A stretch of DNA of 64,000 nucleotides from JAPYTY01 sp036338435 (GTDB taxonomy: Bacteria > Acidobacteriota > UBA6911 > RPQK01 > JADFOI01). The DNA is taken from the NCBI GenBank assembly GCA_036338435.1, contig JAYZCG010000026.1, positions 1-64,000 of the forward strand, in the 5' to 3' direction. A program made the position numbers and the translations under genes. Shown here piece after piece: positions 35,579 to 44,254 of the stretch. The notes beneath the pieces are model-generated. The model saw only the letters and a program-made list of their open reading frames with translations. It searched no databases and had not been told where the DNA came from. How positions within the stretch are numbered: the stretch's first letter is position 1; every line of letters starts with the position of its first letter.

Positions 35579-37078
35579 ATGTCTATACCCGTTAAAAATA
35601 AACGAGAAATTCAAGTCCGGAAGATGTGTGCAAGCATGCGTGATTTAATTGAACTACTAGAATCCCATGGACAACTTCGTCGCGTCCAGAAAGAAGTTGA
35701 TCACACTTGGGAGGTTGCCTGCATCGCACGTTGGATTTATCAGGGGCATTCTATGAAAGATCGCTTTGCGCTTCTTTTTGAAAATGTTAAGGGCTCAGAT
35801 ATATCTATCACTACTCCTTTAATCGGAGCTTCGCGTCAGGTCTATGCTTTGGCTTTGGGGACGACTCCGGAGAAAATTCATGAAGTGTGGATTGAGGCTT
35901 TACGCGATCGTATTTCTCCTCAGGTCGTCGATTCTTCACCAGTGCAGGATGTTGTAATCCAGGGAGAGAAGGTGGATCTTTCCTACTTGCCAGTTCCCAT
36001 TTGGACACCTGGGAAGGACAAGAGGCCGTGTATTACGGCTTGTGTTATAACCAGAAATAATGACACTGGTGTGCAAAATATGGGGACGTACCGCTGTCAG
36101 ATACAGTCTCCAAATAGAATCACATTAAATACCAATCCTGGACGGCAGGGTTATCAAAATTATGAGTCTTATGCCAGCAAGGGACAGTCCGCTCCGGTGG
36201 CAGTTGCAATTTCTTGTGAGCCAGCGGTCCATATGGCTACTTCGGCAGCGCTGCCGAAGGGAGTTGATGAGATTACGGTAGCTGGAGGACTCAAGGGTTC
36301 TGCTGTGGAGATGGTTAGGGCCAAGAGTGTAGACCTGCTAGTGCCTGCTAGTGCAGAGATTGTCGTCGAAGGGCTTCTGGACCCGACAGGGCGAATGCAA
36401 GAAGATGGGTTTGGAGAGTTTGCAGGCTACATGGGGGAAGTGGGAATGCGACCCTTCTTTGATGTTCAATGTATTACCCATCGAACGGATCCCATCTATT
36501 ATGGATATATAAGCCAGCACCCTCCGAGTGAGAGCACTCTCATTCAAGGACAAGCTAACGAGTGTGTGATCCACAAGCAGTTAATCGATGATTGGGCAGA
36601 ACCTGGCATTCTGGATGTAGCACTTAATCAGACCCATGGGGGTCTGTTGGGGCAGATTGTTATTCAGATGGATCCACAGTATCCCGGACATGCCAAGAAG
36701 GTAGGGCGCATGGTGGCTGAGATGGGCACCTTTTTTAAGACTGTGATTGTGGTTGACCCTGACATTGACATTCGCCACAGTCAACATCTTGACATGGTGT
36801 TGAACTCACGCGTTAATCCAGCTCGGGATTTGGTAGTTATTGAGGATATCTATAGCATCTATGATCCTGCAGCAGAGAACGAAATTAGCTCAAAGCTCGT
36901 AATAGATGCTACGGCCAAAGGACCCCTTCCGGATGTATCTCTCCCACCTCGAGACTTCCTCTATAAAGGCTATGATAGTTGGAAGGAAGCGGGGCTCCCT
37001 GATTTTGACATACCCCAGTGGATGGACCAACTGTTGGACTATCATGCTGTGAGAATGATGGCAGAGGACGAAGAGTAA
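35579..37078 (+). CDS. UbiD family decarboxylase, divergent, next to TRAP transporter
   Basis: A 499-aa member of the prFMN-dependent decarboxylase family. MRDLIELLESHGQLRRVQKEVD, NMGTYRCQIQ (R172) and VAVAISCEPAVHMATSAALPKG are family regions. The catalytic acids are kept as E275 and E280, but the usual EGPFGE reads EDGFGE, with Pro replaced. The MHW region of true UbiD is changed to ITLNTNPGRQ. This makes it a substrate-diverged member, not the quinone enzyme. GGAG lies about ten bases before ATG 35579. It follows the TRAP genes on the same strand after 154 bp, so it probably acts on the imported acid. Confidence 0.85.
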   Translation: MSIPVKNKREIQVRKMCASMRDLIELLESHGQLRRVQKEVDHTWEVACIARWIYQGHSMKDRFALLFENVKGSDISITTPLIGASRQVYALALGTTPEKIHEVWIEALRDRISPQVVDSSPVQDVVIQGEKVDLSYLPVPIWTPGKDKRPCITACVITRNNDTGVQNMGTYRCQIQSPNRITLNTNPGRQGYQNYESYASKGQSAPVAVAISCEPAVHMATSAALPKGVDEITVAGGLKGSAVEMVRAKSVDLLVPASAEIVVEGLLDPTGRMQEDGFGEFAGYMGEVGMRPFFDVQCITHRTDPIYYGYISQHPPSESTLIQGQANECVIHKQLIDDWAEPGILDVALNQTHGGLLGQIVIQMDPQYPGHAKKVGRMVAEMGTFFKTVIVVDPDIDIRHSQHLDMVLNSRVNPARDLVVIEDIYSIYDPAAENEISSKLVIDATAKGPLPDVSLPPRDFLYKGYDSWKEAGLPDFDIPQWMDQLLDYHAVRMMAEDEE

Positions 37079-37191
37079 TTTCCAATCTGCAGAATCATTA
37101 TCTCAGGGTTACATAGCGTAGAGGAAAGGGGTATGAAGTATTTATCTATTCGTATTCCTATGGTGCGAACGCCTTGTGTTTGCATGATGAA

Positions 37192-37809
37192 ATGATTACC
37201 CAGATTCTACTTGCTGCTGGTCTTTCCACACGTATGAAAAGCCCGAAACCTTTGCTGGATTTTGGAGGAAGGTCGTTGCTTTCGTGTCTTCTGGAAGAAT
37301 GCCATATTTCTGCTGTGGATGAGATCTTTGTAGTCTTAGGACACGAGAAGGAAAAGATCTTGGAGCAGGTGGACTTATCAGGAGTACACGTAGTTGTTAA
37401 TAATCAATACGAAGATGGTCAGACTAGCTCCTTGCAATGTGCTGTGAGAGATCTGAGTCCAGAGACAGAGGCTTTTTTGAACCTCCCTGTCGATCATCCC
37501 TTGGTTACACATAAGGAAATAGATTCCCTCATTGAAGCTTACCAAGCACACAAATCGGAAGCGAAAATTTTTGTCCCAGAATGTGAAGGTGTGCTGGGTC
37601 GGCCGGTGTTATTCAACAGCTCGTTAGCTCATGAAGTGTTAAACCTTGATCTGAAGAGTCCTACAAATGGAATCATCGAAAGATATCATCGAGAAATTCA
37701 TAGGGTTCCCGTGACGAATCCCTACACTACAAAGGATATGGATACTCCTGACGATTATAGGGAATGCATAAAATTGTGGAACAAGGTAGGGGTGAGGGAC
37801 GTGTGTTAA
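37192..37809 (+). CDS. mocA: MocA/MobA-like nucleotidyltransferase (molybdenum cofactor cytidylyltransferase type)
   Basis: A 205-aa Rossmann-like NTP transferase. The N-terminal ILLAAGLSTRMKSPKPLL matches the LAAGxSxRMGxxKxLL signature, with Lys in place of the second Gly. VNNQYEDGQTSSLQCAV near 75 and NLPVDHPLV near 103 (metal Asp) are usual for the MocA/CoxI group, which makes molybdopterin cytosine dinucleotide for xanthine-dehydrogenase-family enzymes. ATG 37192 is preferred over TTG 37174. Its end overlaps by four bases with the convergent gene of the hydroxylase small subunit, the enzyme it would mature. Confidence 0.82.
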   Translation: MITQILLAAGLSTRMKSPKPLLDFGGRSLLSCLLEECHISAVDEIFVVLGHEKEKILEQVDLSGVHVVVNNQYEDGQTSSLQCAVRDLSPETEAFLNLPVDHPLVTHKEIDSLIEAYQAHKSEAKIFVPECEGVLGRPVLFNSSLAHEVLNLDLKSPTNGIIERYHREIHRVPVTNPYTTKDMDTPDDYRECIKLWNKVGVRDVC

Positions 37810-38285
37810 GAGCGCATCTTCTCTGCTGCATCCAGGACCGAATCCACGATTTGCTTATATCCTGTACATCGGCACATGTTGCCTGAAAGTCCTATCCTCA
37901 CTTCTTCTTCTGTAGGATTGGGTTTTCTCTCCAATAGTTCGTACGCACTAATTAAGAATCCAGGAGTACAAAATCCACACTGAAGACCATGGTTTTCCCA
38001 AAAGCCTTGTTGCAAGGGATGTAGTTGTCCGTCAATGGCTAGTCCTTCTACTGTCGTAATTTCAGCTCCGTCTGCCTGTATGGCAAACATTAAACAGGAT
38101 CGTGCAGTCTGTCCATTAAACAAAACGGTACAGGCTCCACAGATACCGTGTTCACAGCCGACATGGGTTCCGCTTAGATCTAGGTCTTCGCGCAAGAAGT
38201 CAGATAGCAACCTACGTGGTTCCACTTGTCTATGGTACTCCTCACCATTTACCGTTACCTTGATTGATCGGTACTGATTATCCAT
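37806..38285 (-). CDS. Molybdenum hydroxylase, 2Fe-2S small subunit (CoxS/XdhC type)
   Basis: Electron-transfer subunit of a three-part xanthine-dehydrogenase-family enzyme, 159 aa. The plant-type 2Fe-2S cluster is bound by C44, C49, C52 and C64 (CEHGICGAC...C). The second cluster, helical domain, uses C103, C106, C138 and C140 (CGFCTPG and CRCTGY). Length and spacing are normal. It is last in the hydroxylase operon: the FAD subunit ends 4 bp upstream of its start. Confidence 0.96.
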   Translation of the reverse strand: MDNQYRSIKVTVNGEEYHRQVEPRRLLSDFLREDLDLSGTHVGCEHGICGACTVLFNGQTARSCLMFAIQADGAEITTVEGLAIDGQLHPLQQGFWENHGLQCGFCTPGFLISAYELLERKPNPTEEEVRIGLSGNMCRCTGYKQIVDSVLDAAEKMRS

Positions 38286-38288
38286 AAG

Positions 38289-39176
38289 TTACTTTTTCCT
38301 CTTCGAATTATGAACAGCCATTGTCTTAGCTTTTTGCAATGATCGTTTGGCCAGTGCACCTACCAAATGCTTTCTTTGCGCGGCGGAAGCATGCAGATCA
38401 TCAAAGGGATCGACTTTTTCAGAAAGTTTATCACCCACTTCCTGCAATACCAGATCAGTTATTTTCTCACCTTTTAGGATCTCTTCAACCGAACTATCTC
38501 TGAAGGCAGTTTCGTCAACCCCGATGGCTGCTAGCCGTGCATCGGTACATACTTCGTCAGCATCCAGAGTGATGGTTGTAGTAACTCCAACAACCGCGAA
38601 GTCGCCGTGGCGGAGAGCAAATTCCTCAAAGGCCCACCCAGTTCTAGAGGGCAAGACTGGAAATCGAACTTCAACTAACATTTCCTCAGGCTCTAGATTG
38701 GTAGTCATAACGCTGATGAAGAAATCATCGGCAGAGTCGGTCCGTTTTCCCTCCGTACTGACAATTACCATTTCTGCATCGAGAGCTAGGGCTATGGCAG
38801 TCAGTTCTGCTGTGGGGTCAGCATGGACGATACTTCCTCCTACGGTACCTCGATTGCGAGTTTGAGGATGTCCAATCAACTCTGTTGCATCACTCAATAA
38901 ACCACATTTGGATCGAACCATTTCCGAAAGCTCCAGAGTGGTCTGACGTGTCATTGCTCCGATTGCTAGTTTCCCGTCTGTCTCTTGGACGTAGTCTAGA
39001 TCCTTGACTTTGTTGATATCGATGATAACTTTCGGACTGGCCAATCTGAAATTGAGTGTGGGTACCAAAGACTGGCCTCCGGCAAGGATCTTTGCATCCC
39101 ATCCATACTGTTTTAGGAGGTCGAGAGTTTCCTCGATACTGTGGGGATCGTGATATTCAAATTTTGCAGGCTTCAT
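38289..39176 (-). CDS. Molybdenum hydroxylase, FAD-binding medium subunit (CoxM type)
   Basis: Medium subunit carrying FAD, 295 aa. The N-terminus MKPAKFEYHDPHSIEETLDLL is typical. FAD-binding motifs are AKILAGGQSLVPTLNFRLA at residues 29-48 and GTVGGSIVHADPTAELTAIAL near 112. The C-terminal CO_deh_flav_C domain follows from residue 180. FAD passes electrons from the Fe-S clusters to the final acceptor. It lies between the large-subunit gene (22 bp upstream) and small-subunit gene in one operon. Confidence 0.95.
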   Translation of the reverse strand: MKPAKFEYHDPHSIEETLDLLKQYGWDAKILAGGQSLVPTLNFRLASPKVIIDINKVKDLDYVQETDGKLAIGAMTRQTTLELSEMVRSKCGLLSDATELIGHPQTRNRGTVGGSIVHADPTAELTAIALALDAEMVIVSTEGKRTDSADDFFISVMTTNLEPEEMLVEVRFPVLPSRTGWAFEEFALRHGDFAVVGVTTTITLDADEVCTDARLAAIGVDETAFRDSSVEEILKGEKITDLVLQEVGDKLSEKVDPFDDLHASAAQRKHLVGALAKRSLQKAKTMAVHNSKRKK

Positions 39177-39198
39177 TTTAGATTTAAGTCCAGGATTA

Positions 39199-41667
39199 CT
39201 AGTTATTTTCAGGCTGGGGTTCGTGGATTAGTGTCCATACTTTCTTGGGGTTTAGAGGTAATTCATTAATGTTGATTCCTAGGGGGCGCAAAGCGTCAGC
39301 GACAGCACTGGCAACAGCAGCAGGTGCCGTTTCGGTACTGCTTTCACCGGCACCCTTAGATCCGAGGGGGGTCAAGGGAGAAGGCGAACAGATGTGGCCA
39401 ATATTAAGCTTCGGAGCTTCTACAGATGTGGGACATACATATTGCATGAAGTTGCCAGCTAACATCTGTCCTTCATCGTCATAGCTCAGTTCTTCATAAA
39501 GGGCTCCACCAATACCATGCAGTGCTCCTCCATAAATTTGACCTTCCATCAGCATAGGATTTATAACTGTTCCTGCATCATGCACGCTGAACCAGTCTAT
39601 AATCTTCACCTCTCCTGAATCGCGGTCGACTTCTACAACACAAATTTCTGCCATAAACCCATAGGTATTGGATGAATTTACTCGATCCTGGGAATCGGGA
39701 GCCACGTTGGATGGAAAGCGGAAAACTGCACGGGCCTGAAGACCAGCCTCAATATCGTCTGGCAAAAGTTCTAGATTCCAGTGAGCTGTTCCGGCAACAC
39801 GCTTAACAGTAATGCTTTTTTCTGAGTCACTCTTTGAAACTACAGTTCCACCTTCAATCACAAGATCATCCTCAGATACAAGAAGTAAAGCAGAAGCGAG
39901 GCGAATGATTTTTTTCTTAAGCTTTCGAGCTGCCAAAACAGCCGCACTTGTTCCAACCGAAGCGAAGCGGCTAGCATAGGTTCCAGAAGAAATAAACCAG
40001 CCGTGTTTGGCTGTATCAAATTCATCAATTACCACAACATCTTCGGGTCTAATCCCTAACTCATCGGCTACTATCTGACTAACAACTGTCTCATGCCCTT
40101 GTCCCTGAGGTGTGGTGTTCATGCTAACGCTAACCTTACCGCGTTGGTTCATCTGGATGGTGGCTGACTCGGCTGATCCTGACTTTGGGAGATAGCCAGG
40201 TTTGGCTCGGACTTCAGGGGGCAAGGCTACTGTAATGTAGCCCATATTAGAAACTGAAGGGTCTATGCCTGTGGCAATTCCAATCCCGAAGAGTCGGTTT
40301 TCTTTCCTAGCCTCTTCTTGCTTTTGTCTAAGTTTCTCGTACTGGCTCATTTCTACTACTAGATCCATCCCCTTCTGGTAGTTTCCGCTATCATAGATGC
40401 CTCCCATAGGAGTGGTGTAGGGGATCTCTTCTGCTGGGATCAGATTGCGACGCCGGACTTCTATTGGGTCGAGATCAAGCTCTTCAGCGATATGATCCAT
40501 CATCCGTTCCTGTTCAAAGTAAATTTGTTGGCATCCGTATCCACGGTTGGGTCCAGTGGGGCATTTGTTGGTCATTACGTCGTAGGCATCAATGCGGACG
40601 TTTTGAACTTTGTAAGGGCCCACGAAGTTTCCAATAGGCCGAAAAGTACAGGCCGGTTCCGGAGCACGTAGATAGGCTCCCACATTCTCTATAACCTTGG
40701 ACTTAATACCTGTAAGGGTGCCGTCGTTCTTAACTGCTACTTCCCGATAGGCGACACGATCAGTCTGACACGAACTGGCCAAGAGATGTTCCTGGCGGTC
40801 CTCGATCCATTTGACCGGTCGTCCTGCCTTTATTGCGGCGAGAGAAATAAGAACAATATAGGGATAGATACTAGATTTGATTCCAAAGCTACCTCCGATG
40901 TCTGACGGGACAATGAAACGTAATTTGTTCTCATCGATATTTAATGCTCTCGCCGTAACAGCATGCATACTAAAAGGGCCCATAAAGTTTGAGCGGACTG
41001 TAACAACGCCGGTGGTAGCATCGTGATCTGATATGACTGCATAGGTCTCTAAGGGAAGAGAACTATAGCGAGGGAAAACAAAACGTTCTTTGAGAATTAA
41101 ATCCGCTTCCGCAAAAGCGCCGTCCACATCTCCGTAGTCGAGCTCTCGATGGCACCCAATGTTGTTGCCTAACTCCTCATGTAAGATTGCTGCATCTGGA
41201 TCTAATGCATCCTCGGGTTTGACGACAGGGGGTAGAGGGTCATATTCAACTTCAATGAGATCAAGGGCGTCTTCGGCCACATAGCGGTCTGAGGCTACCA
41301 CTACTGCCACCGGTTCTCCCACATAGCGTACCTTGTCTACAGCGGCACTGTAATACTTGAAAGGGGCCACAACACCGACAGGGAAGGGTAAGGATTTATC
41401 CCCTACTTCGGCTCCCGTTAACACTGTTGTTACTCCTGGGTGAGCAAGAGCCTTGCTCGGGTCGATAGAAATAATTCTAGCGTGAGGACGAGGGCTTCGT
41501 AGTATAGCTGCATGATGCATGTTGGGCATCTTGATGTCATCTACAAAGGTTCCCCGGCCAGTCAAAAGTCTCGGGTCTTCTCGACGTTTGACCGATTGCC
41601 CCACATATTTGCTAGTCTCCTGGGCTTCTTTCTTTGCCGTCTTGGTTTTAGGTGGTGCTACAACCAT
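39199..41667 (-). CDS. Molybdenum hydroxylase, large catalytic subunit (xanthine dehydrogenase family)
   Basis: Mo-pterin-binding catalytic subunit, 822 aa. Domain a/b hammerhead begins near VGQSVKRREDPRLLTGRGTF (residues 22-41), and the Mo-binding GGSFGIK motif is at 258-264. The catalytic Glu is E775 in GSKGAGE. The loop that names subfamilies reads PNRGYGCQQ at 373-381. It is neither AYRCSFR of true CO dehydrogenase nor AYRGAGR of form II, so CO oxidation is not supported. Likely reaction: hydroxylation of an aromatic or heteroaromatic ring or an aldehyde. First gene of the operon; the maturation gene mocA converges from the other side. Confidence 0.93.
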   Translation of the reverse strand: MVVAPPKTKTAKKEAQETSKYVGQSVKRREDPRLLTGRGTFVDDIKMPNMHHAAILRSPRPHARIISIDPSKALAHPGVTTVLTGAEVGDKSLPFPVGVVAPFKYYSAAVDKVRYVGEPVAVVVASDRYVAEDALDLIEVEYDPLPPVVKPEDALDPDAAILHEELGNNIGCHRELDYGDVDGAFAEADLILKERFVFPRYSSLPLETYAVISDHDATTGVVTVRSNFMGPFSMHAVTARALNIDENKLRFIVPSDIGGSFGIKSSIYPYIVLISLAAIKAGRPVKWIEDRQEHLLASSCQTDRVAYREVAVKNDGTLTGIKSKVIENVGAYLRAPEPACTFRPIGNFVGPYKVQNVRIDAYDVMTNKCPTGPNRGYGCQQIYFEQERMMDHIAEELDLDPIEVRRRNLIPAEEIPYTTPMGGIYDSGNYQKGMDLVVEMSQYEKLRQKQEEARKENRLFGIGIATGIDPSVSNMGYITVALPPEVRAKPGYLPKSGSAESATIQMNQRGKVSVSMNTTPQGQGHETVVSQIVADELGIRPEDVVVIDEFDTAKHGWFISSGTYASRFASVGTSAAVLAARKLKKKIIRLASALLLVSEDDLVIEGGTVVSKSDSEKSITVKRVAGTAHWNLELLPDDIEAGLQARAVFRFPSNVAPDSQDRVNSSNTYGFMAEICVVEVDRDSGEVKIIDWFSVHDAGTVINPMLMEGQIYGGALHGIGGALYEELSYDDEGQMLAGNFMQYVCPTSVEAPKLNIGHICSPSPLTPLGSKGAGESSTETAPAAVASAVADALRPLGININELPLNPKKVWTLIHEPQPENN

Positions 41668-41815
41668 TAGAGTGACCTCGAGATTTTGCTGTGAAAATTG
41701 CTTTTGAAATCCAAACTCATGCCATGTTCGAGAAGTAGAAAGATACCGTTTGTCCAGTTTCTAGTCAAGCCAAGACTACAGGTGAAGAGGGCACCAATTG
41801 GCAGATTTAAATCTC

Positions 41816-43609
41816 TTAATCTTCCACAGTGATGCCATCATTTTTTCTTTGATGTATCGGGAATTGGATAGACGAGGGATAGCGGCTATCATGGTAAATG
41901 CGGTTGTGAGCCGTAACAGCATGAGTGACTAAATGCATAGGCTCGGCTGTCCCCGGATTGGGCAGGTAGGATGGAAAACTGCTGGAGGCAATGCTAATTC
42001 TTATACGATGTCCAGTCTTGAAAAGGTTGGCGATTGCATCCAACGCAAAAGAAAATTCGTAGACTTGACCGGGCTTGAGAAGAGATTCTTTTTCTTGGCT
42101 TAATCGATAGCGGCCACGTATAACATTTTGTCGTAAAAGCGCAGAGTATCCATTAGGGTACACATCGGTCAGAGTGAGGACGAAGTCGGTGTCTGGAGCT
42201 GAGGAAGAAGCGAAGAAGCGGGCTTGGATCTCACCAACAACTTCTAAGTCTTGCTGCAGAGGATCAGTGGTAAAGGTAAGTATTCTAGATTCAGCTGGTC
42301 TATTATCTTGAGGGCCCATTGTCCACATTCTTCCATATCCCCCATGGCCGCCAATTGTGGGGATTGGATTGTATGGATCATGTACATACTCATCTGGTTT
42401 TTCAGAGGTTGGCGGGAGTTTCAGAAGTCGGCCGTCATTAAGGGACCCACTAGGTTTTCCTGTACCCGATCGGAAATAGTAAGGGACATAAGTTGTGTCT
42501 GGTAGAGGCCAGGTGTCTCCTTCTAACCACTGGTCCGCTCCCATCAAGTAGATGCGCAGAGCCGGTTCGTCCATGATGCCTGTGTCAAGGTCTTTTAACC
42601 AGTAGTCGAACCAGCGCAATTGTAGCTTCTGACGGTCAATTTTAGCGGCAGGGCCAAAATAGGCAGTATCAGTTTCTGGAGGAAGGTCTCCACCGTGAAC
42701 CCATGGGCCCATAATCACTTTTTGGGATTCTCGGGTTCTCTGAGAATGTCCCTCTTGGCTAATTTGATTAAAGTTTTGAAACGACCAACGGACGTAACGG
42801 TCATACCAGCCGCTTTCATGGTAAATTGGGACATCAAAATCTGTATAGCGAGTGGCAGGATCAATGTCTCTCCAGTAATCATCGTAGGTGTTGTGAACAA
42901 ATTGTTCAACGATTTCTGGGTGTAGAAAGCTGGCAATAAAGGGAAGTCGTGTTTGTTTCCAGGCAGCAAGCCAAGCCGCGTAATCTGCTGTTGTGCGAAG
43001 AGGCCGAGGTACTGCATTGTTGTTATAGTGCCATGTGGGTCCTGCCGAGGTATGAACCCCGCGCTCCATTCGTCCACCTATGCGGTGGTGAGCAGCATAA
43101 CTGGCAAACATGGCATACAAAGAGGGAGGACGTGTAGGAGCTGTGGACAGTTGCCATTGAGCGTCTGAGGAAATCCCGTAGGTTCCAATTTTACCATTCG
43201 ACCAGGATTGTTGTGCGGCCCACTCAATGGTGTCGTATCCGTCAGGATGTTCCAGCCACCCTTCATTTCTAGCTTGATGAAAAATGCCTTCGGACCCAAA
43301 GCGACCCCGTTGACTGACAATTAAGACCGCATAACCATTGGTTGTAAAAACCTTGGCTGCTTCTTTGCCCCTTTCCCTTGAGTAGGGAGTTTTCCTAACT
43401 AGTGTTGGAAAAGGACCGGCGGCGGTGGGTAGGTAAAGATCAGCAGCTAGGTAGATCCCGTCTCGCATCTCCACCCGAACTTCCTGGTGGTTTGCTTCAA
43501 GGCTCGTTACCTTGACCGGCACAGGCTTATCAGGCTCACTCAGAGTGAGCAAACTGACGGCGACAATAGCAATAATCCAACCCAAGGCAGAGAGCCACTG
43601 CCTGATCAT
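41816..43609 (-). CDS. CocE/NonD family hydrolase (X-Pro dipeptidyl-peptidase S15 type)
   Basis: A 597-aa serine hydrolase with an N-terminal hydrophobic signal-like segment (ALGWIIAIVAVSLLTLS). The alpha/beta core begins at VEMRDGIYLAADLYLP near residue 46. The likely nucleophile lies in YGISSDAQWQ; many relatives have GxSYxG here, so the loop is altered. ESGWYDRYVRW carries the probable Asp and GPWVHGG the His. The C-terminal jelly-roll (PepX_C) starts near RILTFTTDPLQQDLEVVGE. Members cleave acyl-proline peptides or esters such as cocaine or glutaryl-cephalosporin. It precedes the DUF2911 gene's stop by 43 bp, read in the same direction. Confidence 0.87.
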   Translation of the reverse strand: MIRQWLSALGWIIAIVAVSLLTLSEPDKPVPVKVTSLEANHQEVRVEMRDGIYLAADLYLPTAAGPFPTLVRKTPYSRERGKEAAKVFTTNGYAVLIVSQRGRFGSEGIFHQARNEGWLEHPDGYDTIEWAAQQSWSNGKIGTYGISSDAQWQLSTAPTRPPSLYAMFASYAAHHRIGGRMERGVHTSAGPTWHYNNNAVPRPLRTTADYAAWLAAWKQTRLPFIASFLHPEIVEQFVHNTYDDYWRDIDPATRYTDFDVPIYHESGWYDRYVRWSFQNFNQISQEGHSQRTRESQKVIMGPWVHGGDLPPETDTAYFGPAAKIDRQKLQLRWFDYWLKDLDTGIMDEPALRIYLMGADQWLEGDTWPLPDTTYVPYYFRSGTGKPSGSLNDGRLLKLPPTSEKPDEYVHDPYNPIPTIGGHGGYGRMWTMGPQDNRPAESRILTFTTDPLQQDLEVVGEIQARFFASSSAPDTDFVLTLTDVYPNGYSALLRQNVIRGRYRLSQEKESLLKPGQVYEFSFALDAIANLFKTGHRIRISIASSSFPSYLPNPGTAEPMHLVTHAVTAHNRIYHDSRYPSSIQFPIHQRKNDGITVED

Positions 43610-43652
43610 AGACTGCTCCTAAAATCAGATTCTTCTTAACTTTAAGCAAATA

Positions 43653-44171
43653 TCAGGCGGTTGTGAAATTAACAGATAGACGTGCGGTTCCCCATTCCAA
43701 GACCAATATGCCAGTATTATTCTCGGTCGTAAGCTCAATCGTCAATTGTTCAACTGCCTCAGTATTTTTACTTATTGAACCAGGTCGTGAAACCAAGATG
43801 GTATCGGGATCTGGTTGGCGGCGCGAGGGAGCCGTGGCTAGCACTAACGACCAGCGTTCGGAATCCTCGAAATGAGCCCACAGAACGTACTCTCCTTTTG
43901 GGACCGTAGTATCACCAAAGAGAAGATCGACTTCGGTATTTAGGGTAGTTGGTCCATCAGCACCCATTCTCCAGTAGAGCCCTGGTTGGACCATGGAAAG
44001 AAGATCACGACCTTTTGCTAGGGGTCTGTGATATTCGACGCTAACTTCTCCATTTGCCAGCGTCACATGGGCATGACCATGATCGTTCCCGTGGCCCAAG
44101 GCAAACGCGGTTGCCAGCAGTATCAAAGCAAAGATGCCTGTTGATATTTTTTTATATGCTCGTGAACCCAT
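43653..44171 (-). CDS. DUF2911 domain protein, exported
   Basis: A 172-aa protein with signal segment ISTGIFALILLATAFALG and a His-rich stretch (HGNDHGHAH) just after it. The DUF2911 core shows VSVEYHRPLAKGRDLLSM, YWRMGADGPTTLNTEVDLLFG and VPKGEYVLWA. Function is unknown; the domain is common in Bacteroidota, Gemmatimonadota and Acidobacteriota. The His cluster could bind metal, but that is a guess. ATG 44171 is chosen over TTG 44192 because GAGGAGG sits between them. It is upstream of and co-directional with the CocE gene. Confidence 0.88.
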   Translation of the reverse strand: MGSRAYKKISTGIFALILLATAFALGHGNDHGHAHVTLANGEVSVEYHRPLAKGRDLLSMVQPGLYWRMGADGPTTLNTEVDLLFGDTTVPKGEYVLWAHFEDSERWSLVLATAPSRRQPDPDTILVSRPGSISKNTEAVEQLTIELTTENNTGILVLEWGTARLSVNFTTA

Positions 44172-44176
44172 CGATA

Positions 44177-44183
44177 CCTCCTC
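44177..44183 (-). promoter_or_regulatory. Shine-Dalgarno site for the DUF2911 gene
   Basis: GAGGAGG on the minus strand, five bases before ATG 44171. It falls after the in-frame TTG 44192, which excludes that longer start. Confidence 0.75.
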
Positions 44184-44254
44184 AAGTGCCAATCAAAATA
44201 CAGGTAAAATAGTGTGAAGGAGTATATCGTAGGAGGTGTGTCTGGGCAATAATT

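Noticed and set aside
38347..38865. 172-residue plus-strand reading frame
   Set aside because: It is wholly antisense to the FAD subunit gene, Ser/Thr-rich and without family resemblance; a shadow of codon bias.
39199..41667. True aerobic carbon monoxide dehydrogenase
   Set aside because: The large subunit lacks the AYRCSFR loop; only the general subunit plan is shared.
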